A stretch of DNA of 64,000 nucleotides, from contig OY282420.1 of assembly GCA_958295955.1 (NCBI GenBank), positions 2,680,435 through 2,744,434 of the forward strand, in the 5' to 3' direction. Below the pieces are notes generated by a model. The model saw only the letters and a program-made list of their open reading frames with translations, was not told the DNA's origin and did no database searches. Below are positions 28,263-38,071 of the stretch, one piece after another. The position numbers and the translations under genes were made by a program. Position 1 is the first letter of the stretch; each line of letters opens with the position of its first letter. The DNA comes from an uncultured Bryobacterales bacterium (GTDB lineage: Bacteria; Acidobacteriota; Terriglobia; Bryobacterales; UBA6623).

Positions 28263-29242
28263 CATTCCCTCGCGACCCTCCGCTGCTGGTCTGCGCCGGC
28301 GAGTTCTATACGGATCTGATCTTCTTCGATCTGGACGGTCTCCCCGCCCCGGGCGAGGAAGTCAAAACCGACAAATTTGCCGTCTCGCCGGGCGGCGGCG
28401 CCGCGATCACCGCCGCAACGGCGGCCCTGCTGGAGCGGCCTGTCGAGTTGGTAACGGTTTGGGGCAAATCCATGTTTGAGGAGGTTGAAGACTACGAACG
28501 ACTGAAGGAAGTCGGGGTTGCTTGCGGCTGGTCGCGGACCCGATCAGGCGCGATATCCGGACTCACGGTGGCCGCCTCCACGCGCGAGGATCGCTGTTTT
28601 CTGACTTACCCCGGCGCCAACCGCTTCCTCGAAGAGCATTTGCTCGATGCGCAAACCCTGGAGCGGCTCGGCAGCGCCGGCCATGTCCATTTCGCTCTGA
28701 CGCCCAGCAAGTGGATGCCGTTCCTGGACGCGGTCCAGGAACTCCAATATGGCGGGGTCACGGTATCCTGGGATCTGGGTTGGGACCCCGCGGCCGGACG
28801 CTCCCACGGTTTCCGGCATCTGTGCCGCAAGCTGGATTTGATTTTCCTGAACGAGATGGAGGCGCTCAAGTATGCTGGAGCCTCGTCGGTCCAAGAGGCA
28901 CTGGATTGCTTTTCCCATAAGCGTAATACCGTGGTCATCAAGTTGGGCGCGAAGGGCGCGGTTGCCTGTAAAAACGCAGCCAGGCCGGTCTATGTCGAGG
29001 GGATCGAGGTCGAGGCGGTCGACAGCACCGGGGCCGGAGACGCCTTCAACGGAGGGTTCCTGCACGAATGGATGGCGGGAGACGTAATGGAAGGGGCGCT
29101 CCTCACGGCAAATGCCTGCGGGGGACTTTCGACCCGCTCGCCGGGAGGCATAGAGGCTTTGCCCACCAAGCAGGAATTGGAACGCCGGCTTATCGAAGAC
29201 ACCGTTGAAGCAAATCGAAGGCGTAGGTTGTTACGAAAATGA
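28259..29242 (+). CDS. PfkB-family sugar kinase
   Basis: ATP-dependent kinase of the ribokinase/PfkB family, 327 residues. The N-terminal glycine pair lies in VSPGGGAAITAATAALL (~44-60) and the catalytic/anion-hole motif DSTGAGDAFNGGF near 258-270 includes the general-base Asp. Translation is coupled to both neighbours: ATGA overlap with the TPR gene and with the GH4 gene. Next to a 6-phospho-glycosidase, a plausible job is phosphorylating a disaccharide or monosaccharide; that is inference. Confidence 0.88.
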   Translation: MTFPRDPPLLVCAGEFYTDLIFFDLDGLPAPGEEVKTDKFAVSPGGGAAITAATAALLERPVELVTVWGKSMFEEVEDYERLKEVGVACGWSRTRSGAISGLTVAASTREDRCFLTYPGANRFLEEHLLDAQTLERLGSAGHVHFALTPSKWMPFLDAVQELQYGGVTVSWDLGWDPAAGRSHGFRHLCRKLDLIFLNEMEALKYAGASSVQEALDCFSHKRNTVVIKLGAKGAVACKNAARPVYVEGIEVEAVDSTGAGDAFNGGFLHEWMAGDVMEGALLTANACGGLSTRSPGGIEALPTKQELERRLIEDTVEANRRRRLLRK

Positions 29243-30609
29243 AACTGACCGTTATCGGCGGGGCCGGCATCCGTGTCCCGCTGGTGGTCAACGGCCTGTT
29301 CCGGCCGGAAACGACCTTGGCCGTAAGCGAGTTGTCGTTGTTCGACACCGACCCGCGGCGCTGCGCAACCGTCGCCCGCATCGCGCAGGCCATGGCGAAA
29401 AGAGCAGGAGGAACGCTGCGCGTAGCGCGGCCCCCTACCCTGGAAGCGGCTCTGGACGGGGCTTCGTTCGTCGTTTCGAGCATTCGCGTGGGCGGGCTCG
29501 CGGGCCGTGTTCGAGACGAAACGATCGCGCTTGAGCACGGCCTCCCCGGTCAGGAAACGGTCGGACCCGGCGGGTTCGCCCTGGCCATGCGCACCATCCC
29601 CATCCTCGCGGCTTACGCCCGCAAAACGGCCGAGCTTGCCCCCGGCGCCTGGCTCATCAACTTCACCAATCCGGTCGGAATCATGGCCGAGGCATTGATC
29701 CGGGAGGGATTGGGCGGCCGCTGCATCGGCGTCTGCGACACTCCCCGGGAGCAATTCCTGCACATCGCCGAGGCCCTGGAGATTCCGTTGCAAGCGGCGT
29801 CTTTCGACTACCTCGGCCTGAATCATCTGGGCTGGATCCGCGCCGTCCTGGTGGATGGGCGCGACGTAATGCCGGATGCGCTGGCCTCGGACGCAGCGCT
29901 GGAGCGCGCTTATCCCACTCCCCTCTTCTCGAAGACGTTTCTCAGGGAATTGGGCCTGCTGCCCACCGAATATCTTTTCTTCTATTATTCGCCCCGCGAA
30001 GCGTTCCGCCGGACCAAGGCATCCGGGAATACCCGCGGCAAACTGATCCGCAAGCTGGAAAACCGCTTACGGCAGTCGCTGGCCGAAGCCGGCGGCAACG
30101 AGGCCAAGGTTCTGGATGCCTACGACCTCTATCTGGCGAGCCGCAACGCCTCCTACATGGCGGTTGAAACGGGAGGGAGCATCGAGGAGGGGAAAGTAGC
30201 CGCGGCAAGAGAAAAGCTGTACCGCAGCGCGGCAGGCTACGAGCGGATCGCCCTGGATGTCATGGACGCGATCGGCAACAACCGGTTGCGGGTGATGCCG
30301 GTCGATGTAGCCAATCGGGGATCGATTCGAGACTTCGACGACGATACCGCGGTGGAGACGCCTTGCGCTATCGACGCCAACGGCGCCCGCCCGCTGGCCG
30401 TCGGCCGCCTCCCCGAGCAGATCGGGGAACTGGTTTTGCGCGTCAAGGATTTCGAGCGGACCGCCGTGGAGGCCGCGCTGCAGGGGTCGCGGGCGCTGGC
30501 GGTCGATGCCCTGACCGCCAATCCGTTGGTCGACCGCCGCGAGTTGGCGGAGAAGCTGGTGGACGCATACCGGCGGGCGCACTCTCCCTGGCTGGATTAT
30601 CTGACGTAG
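29239..30609 (+). CDS. family 4 glycoside hydrolase (6-phospho-beta-glucosidase type)
   Basis: GH4 enzymes cleave 6-phospho-glycosides by an NAD+- and Mn2+-dependent redox-elimination mechanism. The 456-residue protein has the NAD site KLTVIGGAGIRVPLVVNGL at 2-20, NFTNPVG near 141-147, the metal Cys in GVCDTPRE near 165-172 and metal His in LGLNHLGW near 193-200. All key residues appear intact. Such enzymes usually follow a PTS importer; none is here, but the coupled PfkB kinase could supply the phosphate. Confidence 0.92.
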   Translation: MKLTVIGGAGIRVPLVVNGLFRPETTLAVSELSLFDTDPRRCATVARIAQAMAKRAGGTLRVARPPTLEAALDGASFVVSSIRVGGLAGRVRDETIALEHGLPGQETVGPGGFALAMRTIPILAAYARKTAELAPGAWLINFTNPVGIMAEALIREGLGGRCIGVCDTPREQFLHIAEALEIPLQAASFDYLGLNHLGWIRAVLVDGRDVMPDALASDAALERAYPTPLFSKTFLRELGLLPTEYLFFYYSPREAFRRTKASGNTRGKLIRKLENRLRQSLAEAGGNEAKVLDAYDLYLASRNASYMAVETGGSIEEGKVAAAREKLYRSAAGYERIALDVMDAIGNNRLRVMPVDVANRGSIRDFDDDTAVETPCAIDANGARPLAVGRLPEQIGELVLRVKDFERTAVEAALQGSRALAVDALTANPLVDRRELAEKLVDAYRRAHSPWLDYLT

Positions 30610-30742
30610 GCCGAACGCGGAGCGGCTTGCCCGGATCCGGCTTGCAAAAATTTGCGCTGCGCGCACGCGCGATTTGACAGCGGGCGGTTGCTGCCTTATG
30701 CTCGAAATGTCGTCACATTCGAGGTCTCAGGGAGGAAGCGTC

Positions 30743-33484
30743 ATGCGACTTCAGTTCCGGGTTTGCGGTCCGGGTTTCCCAGCCCTCCTGACCTTGTGCA
30801 TTCCGGCCGGCTTGGCGCCGTCCGCGCTTGCGCAAGCGGCGCCCGCTCTCGACCGAGTCCTGACGCTGGCCGAGGCCCGAAGCGGGCCGCGCGCGCTCGC
30901 GGTCGATCGGGGCGCTCCCGGCCTGTGGCAGCGCCTGCTGCGACTGCAGACGACGGCCAGCGTACTCTACACCGCCGCTCACCCGGACGACGAACAGGGG
31001 GGCGCCTTGACCTACCTCAGCCGCGGGCAAGGCGCGCGCGCCGCGCTGCTGACACTCAACCGGGGAGAGGGGGGCGCCAACGCCATCGGCTCCGAGTTGT
31101 TCGACGGGTTGGGCTTGATCCGCACCGAGGAACTCCTCGTTTCCGACCGCTACTACGGTCTCGACGACCAGTATTTCACCACTCTGATCGACTACGGCTA
31201 CTCCAAGAATCTGGAAGAGGCGCTCCGGCAATGGGGCAAAGAGAACGTTCTGCGGGATGTCGTCAGGGTCATTCGCATCAACCGCCCGCTGGCGCTCGTC
31301 TCCCGCTTCTACGGCGGCCCGCAGGACGGCCACGGCAACCACCAAACGGCCGGCGTAGTGACCCAAGAAGCGTTTGACTTGGCCGGCGACCCCAATGCGT
31401 TCCCCGAACAGATACGCGACGAGGGGCTCAGACCCTGGCAGCCGCTCAAGCTCTACCGCAGCAATCTCGAGCGCTCGTTCGGCCGCAGCGGCGAGCCGCC
31501 CGACCACCGCTGGAACGTCGCCGTCAACGCCGGGGCGTTCAGCCCCTGGCTGGGCGAGAGCTACGAGGAATTCTCAGCCCTGGGATTGAGCTTTCAACGC
31601 TCTCAGAACAGCGGCCGGCGACGCGAAAGACCGGGCGCGCACCGTCATTTTTTCGAGCGGGTGGAAAGCCGCGTCGAGGCGCCGGAGCGGGAAACCGGTT
31701 TCTTCGACGGCATCGACACGTCGATTTCGGGCATTTACCGGCTCTTGGGCGAAGAGCCGCCCGAGGGGGTTTCCGCATTGCTCGCGGCAATCGAAAACTC
31801 GGTAAGCGATGCCGTTGCGGCCTACAGCGTCCGCAACCCCGCCGCGGCCGCGCCCTTCCTGGCGCAGGGGCTGGCCCTGACCCGCGAGGCAATCGGCTTG
31901 TCTCGGGGCCGCGACGAGGCGCTCTTCCTGCTGGCGATCAAAGAGCGGCAGTTTCAAGACGCCGTTAGCGCCGCTCTGGGGCTCCGGTTTCGAGCCGCGG
32001 CGGCGCCGCTCGGCGCCGCAGAGCCGAGCTCCCCCTTTTCCCCGCAGGCAACCATGGGGCCGGTCGTCCCCGGTCAAAAATTCCAGGTGGATGTTTCGCT
32101 GGTCAACCCCAGCGGCATTCCGATTCGGACCGAACGGATAGCGCTGGAGGGCGCCGGGGATTGGCAGGTCGAGGGGGACGCGCAGGCGGGCAAGCCGCTG
32201 CGTTCGGGCGCCGTGCTCTCCGCCGCTTTCACCGTCACGGCGCCGCAGGAGGCGACTCTTTCGCGGCGGTACTTTCACCGCGAATCGATCCATGAGAGCC
32301 GCTACCGGATTCGGCAGCCCGAATACCTGCATCGGGCAGGCCGCCCGCCGGCGCTTGCGGCCGCGGTCGACTACTCGCTCGGAGGGCAGTCGATCAGAGC
32401 AAGCGCAACGGTTTACCGCCGCGAGGCGAATCTCCCTTACGGCTACGAATTCCGCGAGTTGAAGGTCGCGCCGGCGCTTGCGGTCAACGTCTCCCCGGCC
32501 AACCTGATCGTTCCGCTGGGGTCGGCGCGGAATCGGGTCTCGCTGGCAGTGGAGTTGCTCAACAACCGCAGCGGAGAAATCCGGGGCGAGCTCGTGCTGG
32601 AGTTGCCCGACGGTTGGCGCGCTCAGCCCGCCCGGCAGCCCTTCAGCTTTTCGCAGGCCAACGCGCGCCGGAATTTCACTTTTTCGGTCAGCGCGCCCCA
32701 ACTCCGCGCGGAGACGTACGACATCCGGGCGGTCGCCCGAGCCGAAGGGCGGGAGTACCGCGAGGGGTATCGGGCGATCCGTCATCGGGACTACGACATC
32801 CGCTACCTGTACCGCGATGCGCTGACCCGCATCCGCGGCGTCGATGTCAAGATCGCTCCCCGTTTGAAGGTGGGCTACGTCATGGGCGTGGGGGACGAAG
32901 TTCCCGGCGGAATCGAGCAGATGGGCGCCCAAGTCGCTCTACTGAACAGTGGCGACCTGGCTGCGGGCGACCTGGACGCCTACGGAGCGATCGTGATCGG
33001 CACGCGGGCCTACGCCGTGCGCCGCGACTTGATCGAATACAACCGGCGGCTGCTCGATTACGCCCGCCGGGGAGGGAATCTGATCGTTCTCTATCAAACG
33101 CAGGAGTTCGTTCCCGGCAAGTGGGCCGCCTTTCCGGCCGACCTCCCGCGCCGGGCTGAAGAGGTTTCGGAGGAAGATTCGCCGGTCAAAATCCTGGCCC
33201 CCGACCACCCTCTATTCAGGCAGCCCAACCGGATCGCCGCCGCTGATTTCGAGGGCTGGGCGGAACAGCGCGGCTCCAAGTTTTTTTCGAGTTGGGACGA
33301 CGCTTACATACCTCTGATCGAGACTCAGGATCGGGGGCAGGAACCGCAAAAGGGAGGATGGCTTACCGCCTCGTACGGCGAGGGACACTACACGTATTTC
33401 GCCTACGCCGTTCATCGACAACTCCCTTATAGCGTGCCCGGCGCCTACCGCATCTTCGCCAATCTCCTTTCGCTGGGCCGCTGA
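30743..33484 (+). CDS. large exported PIG-L deacetylase-like protein
   Basis: The 913-residue protein starts MRLQFRVCGPGFPALLTLCI, a signal peptide; GGGAGG lies 10 nt before the ATG. Residues ~60-330 form a PIG-L/LmbE domain with zinc motif AAHPDDEQGG near 77-86 and third ligand in DGHGNHQ near 195-201, expected to remove N-acetyl groups from amino sugars. A middle part has immunoglobulin-like NEW3-type segments. The last ~200 residues (VGYVMGVGDEVPGG, YGAIVIGTRAY, RGGNLIVLYQTQEF) resemble a glutamine-amidotransferase-like fold. It starts 133 nt after the GH4 gene. Confidence 0.88.
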   Translation: MRLQFRVCGPGFPALLTLCIPAGLAPSALAQAAPALDRVLTLAEARSGPRALAVDRGAPGLWQRLLRLQTTASVLYTAAHPDDEQGGALTYLSRGQGARAALLTLNRGEGGANAIGSELFDGLGLIRTEELLVSDRYYGLDDQYFTTLIDYGYSKNLEEALRQWGKENVLRDVVRVIRINRPLALVSRFYGGPQDGHGNHQTAGVVTQEAFDLAGDPNAFPEQIRDEGLRPWQPLKLYRSNLERSFGRSGEPPDHRWNVAVNAGAFSPWLGESYEEFSALGLSFQRSQNSGRRRERPGAHRHFFERVESRVEAPERETGFFDGIDTSISGIYRLLGEEPPEGVSALLAAIENSVSDAVAAYSVRNPAAAAPFLAQGLALTREAIGLSRGRDEALFLLAIKERQFQDAVSAALGLRFRAAAAPLGAAEPSSPFSPQATMGPVVPGQKFQVDVSLVNPSGIPIRTERIALEGAGDWQVEGDAQAGKPLRSGAVLSAAFTVTAPQEATLSRRYFHRESIHESRYRIRQPEYLHRAGRPPALAAAVDYSLGGQSIRASATVYRREANLPYGYEFRELKVAPALAVNVSPANLIVPLGSARNRVSLAVELLNNRSGEIRGELVLELPDGWRAQPARQPFSFSQANARRNFTFSVSAPQLRAETYDIRAVARAEGREYREGYRAIRHRDYDIRYLYRDALTRIRGVDVKIAPRLKVGYVMGVGDEVPGGIEQMGAQVALLNSGDLAAGDLDAYGAIVIGTRAYAVRRDLIEYNRRLLDYARRGGNLIVLYQTQEFVPGKWAAFPADLPRRAEEVSEEDSPVKILAPDHPLFRQPNRIAAADFEGWAEQRGSKFFSSWDDAYIPLIETQDRGQEPQKGGWLTASYGEGHYTYFAYAVHRQLPYSVPGAYRIFANLLSLGR

Positions 33485-33552
33485 GCGGCAAGAGGCTGCG
33501 GGAACGCGCCGCGCGGGCCGCAAAGACCGCATTGTCTTGCTCTCCACTAAGG

Positions 33553-34308
33553 TCAGCCGTCCCGCCGCATCAGGCTGTAACTTTGGGCCGTGGGTCCGAT
33601 GTCGGGCTGCGCGGCCATGAAAACAGCCAACTCCGTTACGTCGTCGGGCTGCTTGATCCATTCCCCGCGAGTCAGAAACGGCGTGCCGCGGCCGGACTCC
33701 GGGGCGCCTTCTTCGACATCCCGAGTCAAGCGCGTGCGCACCGGGCCGGGTACGAGCTCGTTGACGCTGATGTTGAATTCGACCAACTCCTGCGCCAGAA
33801 CGCGCGTCAGCATCCACACGCCGGCCTTGGCGACCGCGTAAGAGGAGTTTCCCTGCGCGCCGCGATGCCCCATGCCGGAGCCGGTAAAGAAAATCTTGCC
33901 CGCGCCGCGGGCCTTCAGATAGGGAATGGCTTCGCGCGCGCAATAGTAGGCGCCGATCAAGTTCAGTTCGATAGTTGCCCGCCAGCCTTCGACCGTGCCT
34001 TCGTCGATGCGCGCGCGCTCGACGCTGCCGCCGGCGTTCAGGAAAACGATATCGATGCCGCCGTAGGCAGCGGCGGCAGCGGCGTACATGGCGCGGACGG
34101 CGCCGAGGTCGGTGACGTCCGCGCGCACGGCCGCCGCTTCGCCGCCTTCGGCCCGGATCGCCGCGACTGTCGCCTCGAGCTCGTTTTGGGAACGGGCGGC
34201 GCAGGCAACGCGGGCGCCTTCCCGCGCGTAGGCGCGGGCGATTGCCGCGCCGATGCCGCGGCCCGCCCCGGTAATCAGGGCGACTTTGTTCTTGAGTCGA
34301 GCGGCCAT
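33553..34308 (-). CDS. short-chain dehydrogenase/reductase
   Basis: NAD(P)-dependent oxidoreductase of 251 residues. It has the cofactor motif TGAGRGIGAAIA near 12-23, NAG near 90, catalytic Ser in FTGSGMG near 143 and YAVAK near 157-161. The frame runs 50 codons upstream but the ATG at 34306-34308 begins the normal family N-terminus. TATCCT lies 7 nt before it and there is no Shine-Dalgarno. Substrate unknown. Divergent from ileS. Confidence 0.9.
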   Translation of the reverse strand: MAARLKNKVALITGAGRGIGAAIARAYAREGARVACAARSQNELEATVAAIRAEGGEAAAVRADVTDLGAVRAMYAAAAAAYGGIDIVFLNAGGSVERARIDEGTVEGWRATIELNLIGAYYCAREAIPYLKARGAGKIFFTGSGMGHRGAQGNSSYAVAKAGVWMLTRVLAQELVEFNISVNELVPGPVRTRLTRDVEEGAPESGRGTPFLTRGEWIKQPDDVTELAVFMAAQPDIGPTAQSYSLMRRDG

Positions 34309-34315
34309 GCCTGAC

Positions 34316-34321
34316 AGGATA
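34316..34321 (-). promoter_or_regulatory. -10 element placed for a leaderless transcript
   Basis: TATCCT on the minus strand lies 7 nt before the ATG at 34306-34308. No Shine-Dalgarno lies between. Confidence 0.45.
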
Positions 34322-34423
34322 GCCGCCTGCGTGGTCCGCGGCGGCCCAAAATCGCCGGCAACGGAATTTCGTCGGCAAACACGGTTTTGAGATAGGTTAG
34401 AAGTTTCTACCCGTTGAGCGTCC

Positions 34424-37400
34424 ATGAGCGAGCAGAGATTCCAACAAGCCAAGCCCATCGTCGATTTTCCGGCGGCCGAACGAGCCGTGATGCGGTTTTG
34501 GGAAGAAAACCGGATTTTCGAGAAGAGTCTGCAGCGGCGTCAAGGCGCGCCGAAATTCGTCTTCAACGAAGGCCCGCCGACCGCTAACGGGCTGCCGCAT
34601 AACGGCCACGTGCTCACGCGCGTGTTCAAGGACGTTTTCCTGCGCTACCGGACCATGGCCGGCAAGCATGTTCCGCGCAAGGCCGGATGGGACACGCACG
34701 GCCTGCCGGTCGAAGTCGAAGTCGAGAAAGAGCTCGGCATTCACGGCAAGGAGGCGATCGAGCGGTACGGCGTGGAACGCTTCGTTCGCAAGTGCGTGGA
34801 CTCGGTGTTCGCCTACACCGAGGAATGGGAGCGCATGACGCAGCGGGTCGGCTTCTGGGTCGATCTGTCCGACGCCTACGTCACGTTCCACAAGTCTTAT
34901 GTCGAAAGCGTCTGGTGGGCGCTCTCGCGCCTTTTGGAAAAAGGGCTGCTCTACAAGGGCCGCAAAATCGTCTGGTGGTGGCCGCAGGGCGGCACGGCTC
35001 TCTCGGCGGGCGAGGTCGGGCTGGGCTACAAAACGGTCGAGGACCCGTCGGTTTACGTCGCGCTGCCGCTCGACGACGATCCCGCCGTCTCTCTGCTGAT
35101 CTGGACGACGACGCCGTGGACCTTGCCTGCCAATCAGTACGTGGCCGTGCGCCCCGAGTACGAATACGTGCAAGTGAAAGACGGCGGGCGCAGCTTGATC
35201 GTCGCGGCCGCGCTGCGGGAGACGATCGCGCAGAAATTGGGGCGCGGCCTGCCTGTCGAGAAGGAACTCAAGGGCGCCGACCTGCTCGGCAAACGCTACC
35301 GCCCGCCGTTCCCTTACTTCTACGATGCGCTCGCGGACGCATCGGGAGAGCTCAAGAACGGCGGGTCGGAGCCGTACCTTTGGAAAGTCCTCGCGGCCGA
35401 CTTTGTCGAGCTCGACACCGGAACCGGCTTGGTCCACGAAGCGCCGGCGTTCGGCGAGGTGGACTATGACCTGCACAAGACGGTTGCCGAGCGGTATAGC
35501 GATCCCGCAGCGGTTCCGCTGCTGTGTCCGGTCGGGCCGGACGGCAAATTTACCGCGGAAGTCCCCGACGCCGCCGGCCAAGAGGTGAAGGCCGCCGACA
35601 AGCTGCTGATCCGGTTGATGAAAGAAAGCGGCGTTCTGGCGCACCGCGAAAACTACCGCCACGAGTACCCCTTCTGCTGGCGCGCCGACGACGACCCGTT
35701 GATTCAGTACGCACGGCCGGCCTGGTTCATCCGCACCACCGCCCGCAACAAGGAAGTGCTGGCCAACAACGACGCCATCCATTGGCTGCCCGAGCATATC
35801 GGCGCGGGCCGCTTCGGCGATTTCCTGCGTAACAACGTCGATTGGGCGCTCTCGCGCGAACGCTATTGGGGCACGCCGCTCAACGTCTGGGTCAACGACG
35901 TCACCGGCAGGATGCAGGCTCCGGCTTCAAGCGCCGAGATACTCCGGAAAAACCCGGCGGCATTCGACCGTTTCCGGCGCGCCAAGGAAGCGGACCCGAC
36001 TCTGTCGGACCACCTGATGGTGCATAAACCGTGGATCGACGAAGTCGTCTGGACCGAGCCCGGCGAAGAGGGCGTTTACCGCCGCGTGCCGGAAGTGATC
36101 GACTGCTGGTTCGACTCCGGCTGCATGCCCTTCGCGCAATACGGCTTTCCGCACCGGGGGCGCGAGGAGTTCGCAAGCCGTTTCCCGGCCGATTACATCA
36201 CCGAAGCCATCGACCAGACCCGCGGCTGGTTTTATTCGCAGCTCATGGTCTCGACATTGGTTTTCGATGACGAAACGCGCCGGACGCTCGGGCTCGAAAC
36301 ACAACGCTATCCGCATCCTTTCAAGACCTGCATCGTGCTGGGTTTCGTCAACGACCCTTACGGCAGGAAAGAATCCAAATCGAAGGGCAATTACACGCCG
36401 CCCGACGTCATCTTCGACCTTGTCGCGCAAGATTTCGCCGTAGCGAGCGGCGCAGACTGCGGGCAGCAAGTCCGCGCCGGCCAAGCGGTTATCGCCAAGG
36501 AAGACCTCGAGGCGCTGGATCTGAAACCCGGAGAGGCGGTAAAAGTCTATCGGCCGGACAAGCCGGCGGCGGGAATCGAGTTGTCGATTCGACCCGGCAA
36601 GCGCATGCCGCGCCGCGTGGCGGCATTGGCCGACGAAGACCGCGAAGCCCTGGGCGCGGAACTCGCACCCGGCGGCGCGGACACGGCGCCGAACGACGTG
36701 CGCCGCTTGCCGGCCGGCGAGCGCGTAACGATCGAAGTTGCCGGTCCGGCGCCCGGGGCGGACGCCTTCCGCTGGTTTTTCTTGAGCGGCAATCAACCCT
36801 GGTCGGACAAGCGGAACTCCCTGGCGAACGTCCGCGCCGCGCAAAAGGAATTCCCGCTCAAGCTGCGCAACGTCTATTCGTTCTTCACCATCTACGCCAA
36901 CATCGACGGATTCGATCCGCTGACAATGGCCGGCAGAGCGGCGGCCGAACGCGCGCTGCTCGACCGCTGGATTCTCTCAGAGTTGGCTTTGCTGACGCAG
37001 GCCGTCGCCGGCAACATGGAAGCATTCCGCGCCTATGAAGCGGCGGTCGAGCTCAACCGCTTCGTCGACGTCCTGTCGAATTGGTACTTGCGCCGCAGCC
37101 GCGCGCGGTATTGGAAGAGCGCATTCGACGACGACAAGCGCGACGCCTACGCAACCTTGTACGAGTGCCTGGTTGCCGTCGTGAAGCTGGCTGCGCCGTT
37201 CACTCCGTTTTTGGCGGAGGAGATTTATCAGAACATCGTTCGCGGCCCGGGCGGCGATTGCGCCGAGAGCGTCCATTTGTGCGCCCTGCCCGCGGGCGAC
37301 GCATCTTGCATCGACCTGGCGCTGTCGGCAGAGATGGCGGCGGTGCGCAATATCGTTTCGCTGGGGCTGCGCGTGAGGACTACGCATCGACTCAAGGTCC

Positions 37401-38071
37401 GCCAGCCGCTGCGCGGCGTCGAGGTCGTGCTGAGCGATCCGGCATTGCGCGCCCGCATCGCCCCGTATGCCGATCTGATCCGCGAAGAGCTCAACGTTCG
37501 CGAGGTAGTTTTTCCTGAAGGGGACCAGGCGCACGTCGGCTACAGCGCGAAACCGAACTTCCGGCGGCTCGGCCCGCGGCTCGGCAAGAAAATGAAGGCC
37601 GCCAAGCAGGCGTTCGCCGCCCTGGATGCGCCGGCATTGCGGGCGAAGCTGCTCGCGGACGGCTTTGCGGAAATCGAACTCGAGGGAGAAGCGCTCAAGC
37701 TGGAGCCGGCCGATATCGAGGTCGCCGTCGAGGCGGCGGGGCATTTCGCCGCGGCCGGGGATTCGACGGCGGTCGTGGCGTTGGACACCGAGCTCGACGA
37801 CGCGTTGCGCGACGAGGGTCTTTACCGCGAGTTGCTGCACTACGTCCAGAACCTGCGCAAGGAATTGAACATCGACTACGTCCGCCGCATCCATTTAGCG
37901 GTTACGGGGTCGGACCGGCTCGTCCGCGTGCTGCGCGAGAACCGGGAGCATTTCATGCAGGAAACTCTATGCACCGCCCTGCTCGGCGCGAACTCCATTC
38001 CGCTGCGCGGCGAGCTGCGCGAATTTTCGATTGCCGGAGAGGCCGCCCGCGTCGTGCTGGTTCTCGTATAG
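34424..38071 (+). CDS. ileS: isoleucyl-tRNA synthetase with insert after the KMSKS loop
   Basis: Class I synthetase of 1215 residues. The HIGH-type motif is PHNGH near 58-62, the first catalytic half has GWDTHGLPVEVEVEKELG, the CP1 editing domain has WTTTPWTLPANQY (~226), and the KMSKS-type motif is KESKSKGN near 649-656. The adjoining GADAFRWFFLSGNQPW appears only at ~778, whereas it normally follows within ~20 residues, so about 110 extra residues lie between. The sequence resembles the eukaryotic-like (type 2) group. C-terminal anticodon-binding domain is present. Confidence 0.96.
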   Translation: MSEQRFQQAKPIVDFPAAERAVMRFWEENRIFEKSLQRRQGAPKFVFNEGPPTANGLPHNGHVLTRVFKDVFLRYRTMAGKHVPRKAGWDTHGLPVEVEVEKELGIHGKEAIERYGVERFVRKCVDSVFAYTEEWERMTQRVGFWVDLSDAYVTFHKSYVESVWWALSRLLEKGLLYKGRKIVWWWPQGGTALSAGEVGLGYKTVEDPSVYVALPLDDDPAVSLLIWTTTPWTLPANQYVAVRPEYEYVQVKDGGRSLIVAAALRETIAQKLGRGLPVEKELKGADLLGKRYRPPFPYFYDALADASGELKNGGSEPYLWKVLAADFVELDTGTGLVHEAPAFGEVDYDLHKTVAERYSDPAAVPLLCPVGPDGKFTAEVPDAAGQEVKAADKLLIRLMKESGVLAHRENYRHEYPFCWRADDDPLIQYARPAWFIRTTARNKEVLANNDAIHWLPEHIGAGRFGDFLRNNVDWALSRERYWGTPLNVWVNDVTGRMQAPASSAEILRKNPAAFDRFRRAKEADPTLSDHLMVHKPWIDEVVWTEPGEEGVYRRVPEVIDCWFDSGCMPFAQYGFPHRGREEFASRFPADYITEAIDQTRGWFYSQLMVSTLVFDDETRRTLGLETQRYPHPFKTCIVLGFVNDPYGRKESKSKGNYTPPDVIFDLVAQDFAVASGADCGQQVRAGQAVIAKEDLEALDLKPGEAVKVYRPDKPAAGIELSIRPGKRMPRRVAALADEDREALGAELAPGGADTAPNDVRRLPAGERVTIEVAGPAPGADAFRWFFLSGNQPWSDKRNSLANVRAAQKEFPLKLRNVYSFFTIYANIDGFDPLTMAGRAAAERALLDRWILSELALLTQAVAGNMEAFRAYEAAVELNRFVDVLSNWYLRRSRARYWKSAFDDDKRDAYATLYECLVAVVKLAAPFTPFLAEEIYQNIVRGPGGDCAESVHLCALPAGDASCIDLALSAEMAAVRNIVSLGLRVRTTHRLKVRQPLRGVEVVLSDPALRARIAPYADLIREELNVREVVFPEGDQAHVGYSAKPNFRRLGPRLGKKMKAAKQAFAALDAPALRAKLLADGFAEIELEGEALKLEPADIEVAVEAAGHFAAAGDSTAVVALDTELDDALRDEGLYRELLHYVQNLRKELNIDYVRRIHLAVTGSDRLVRVLRENREHFMQETLCTALLGANSIPLRGELREFSIAGEAARVVLVLV

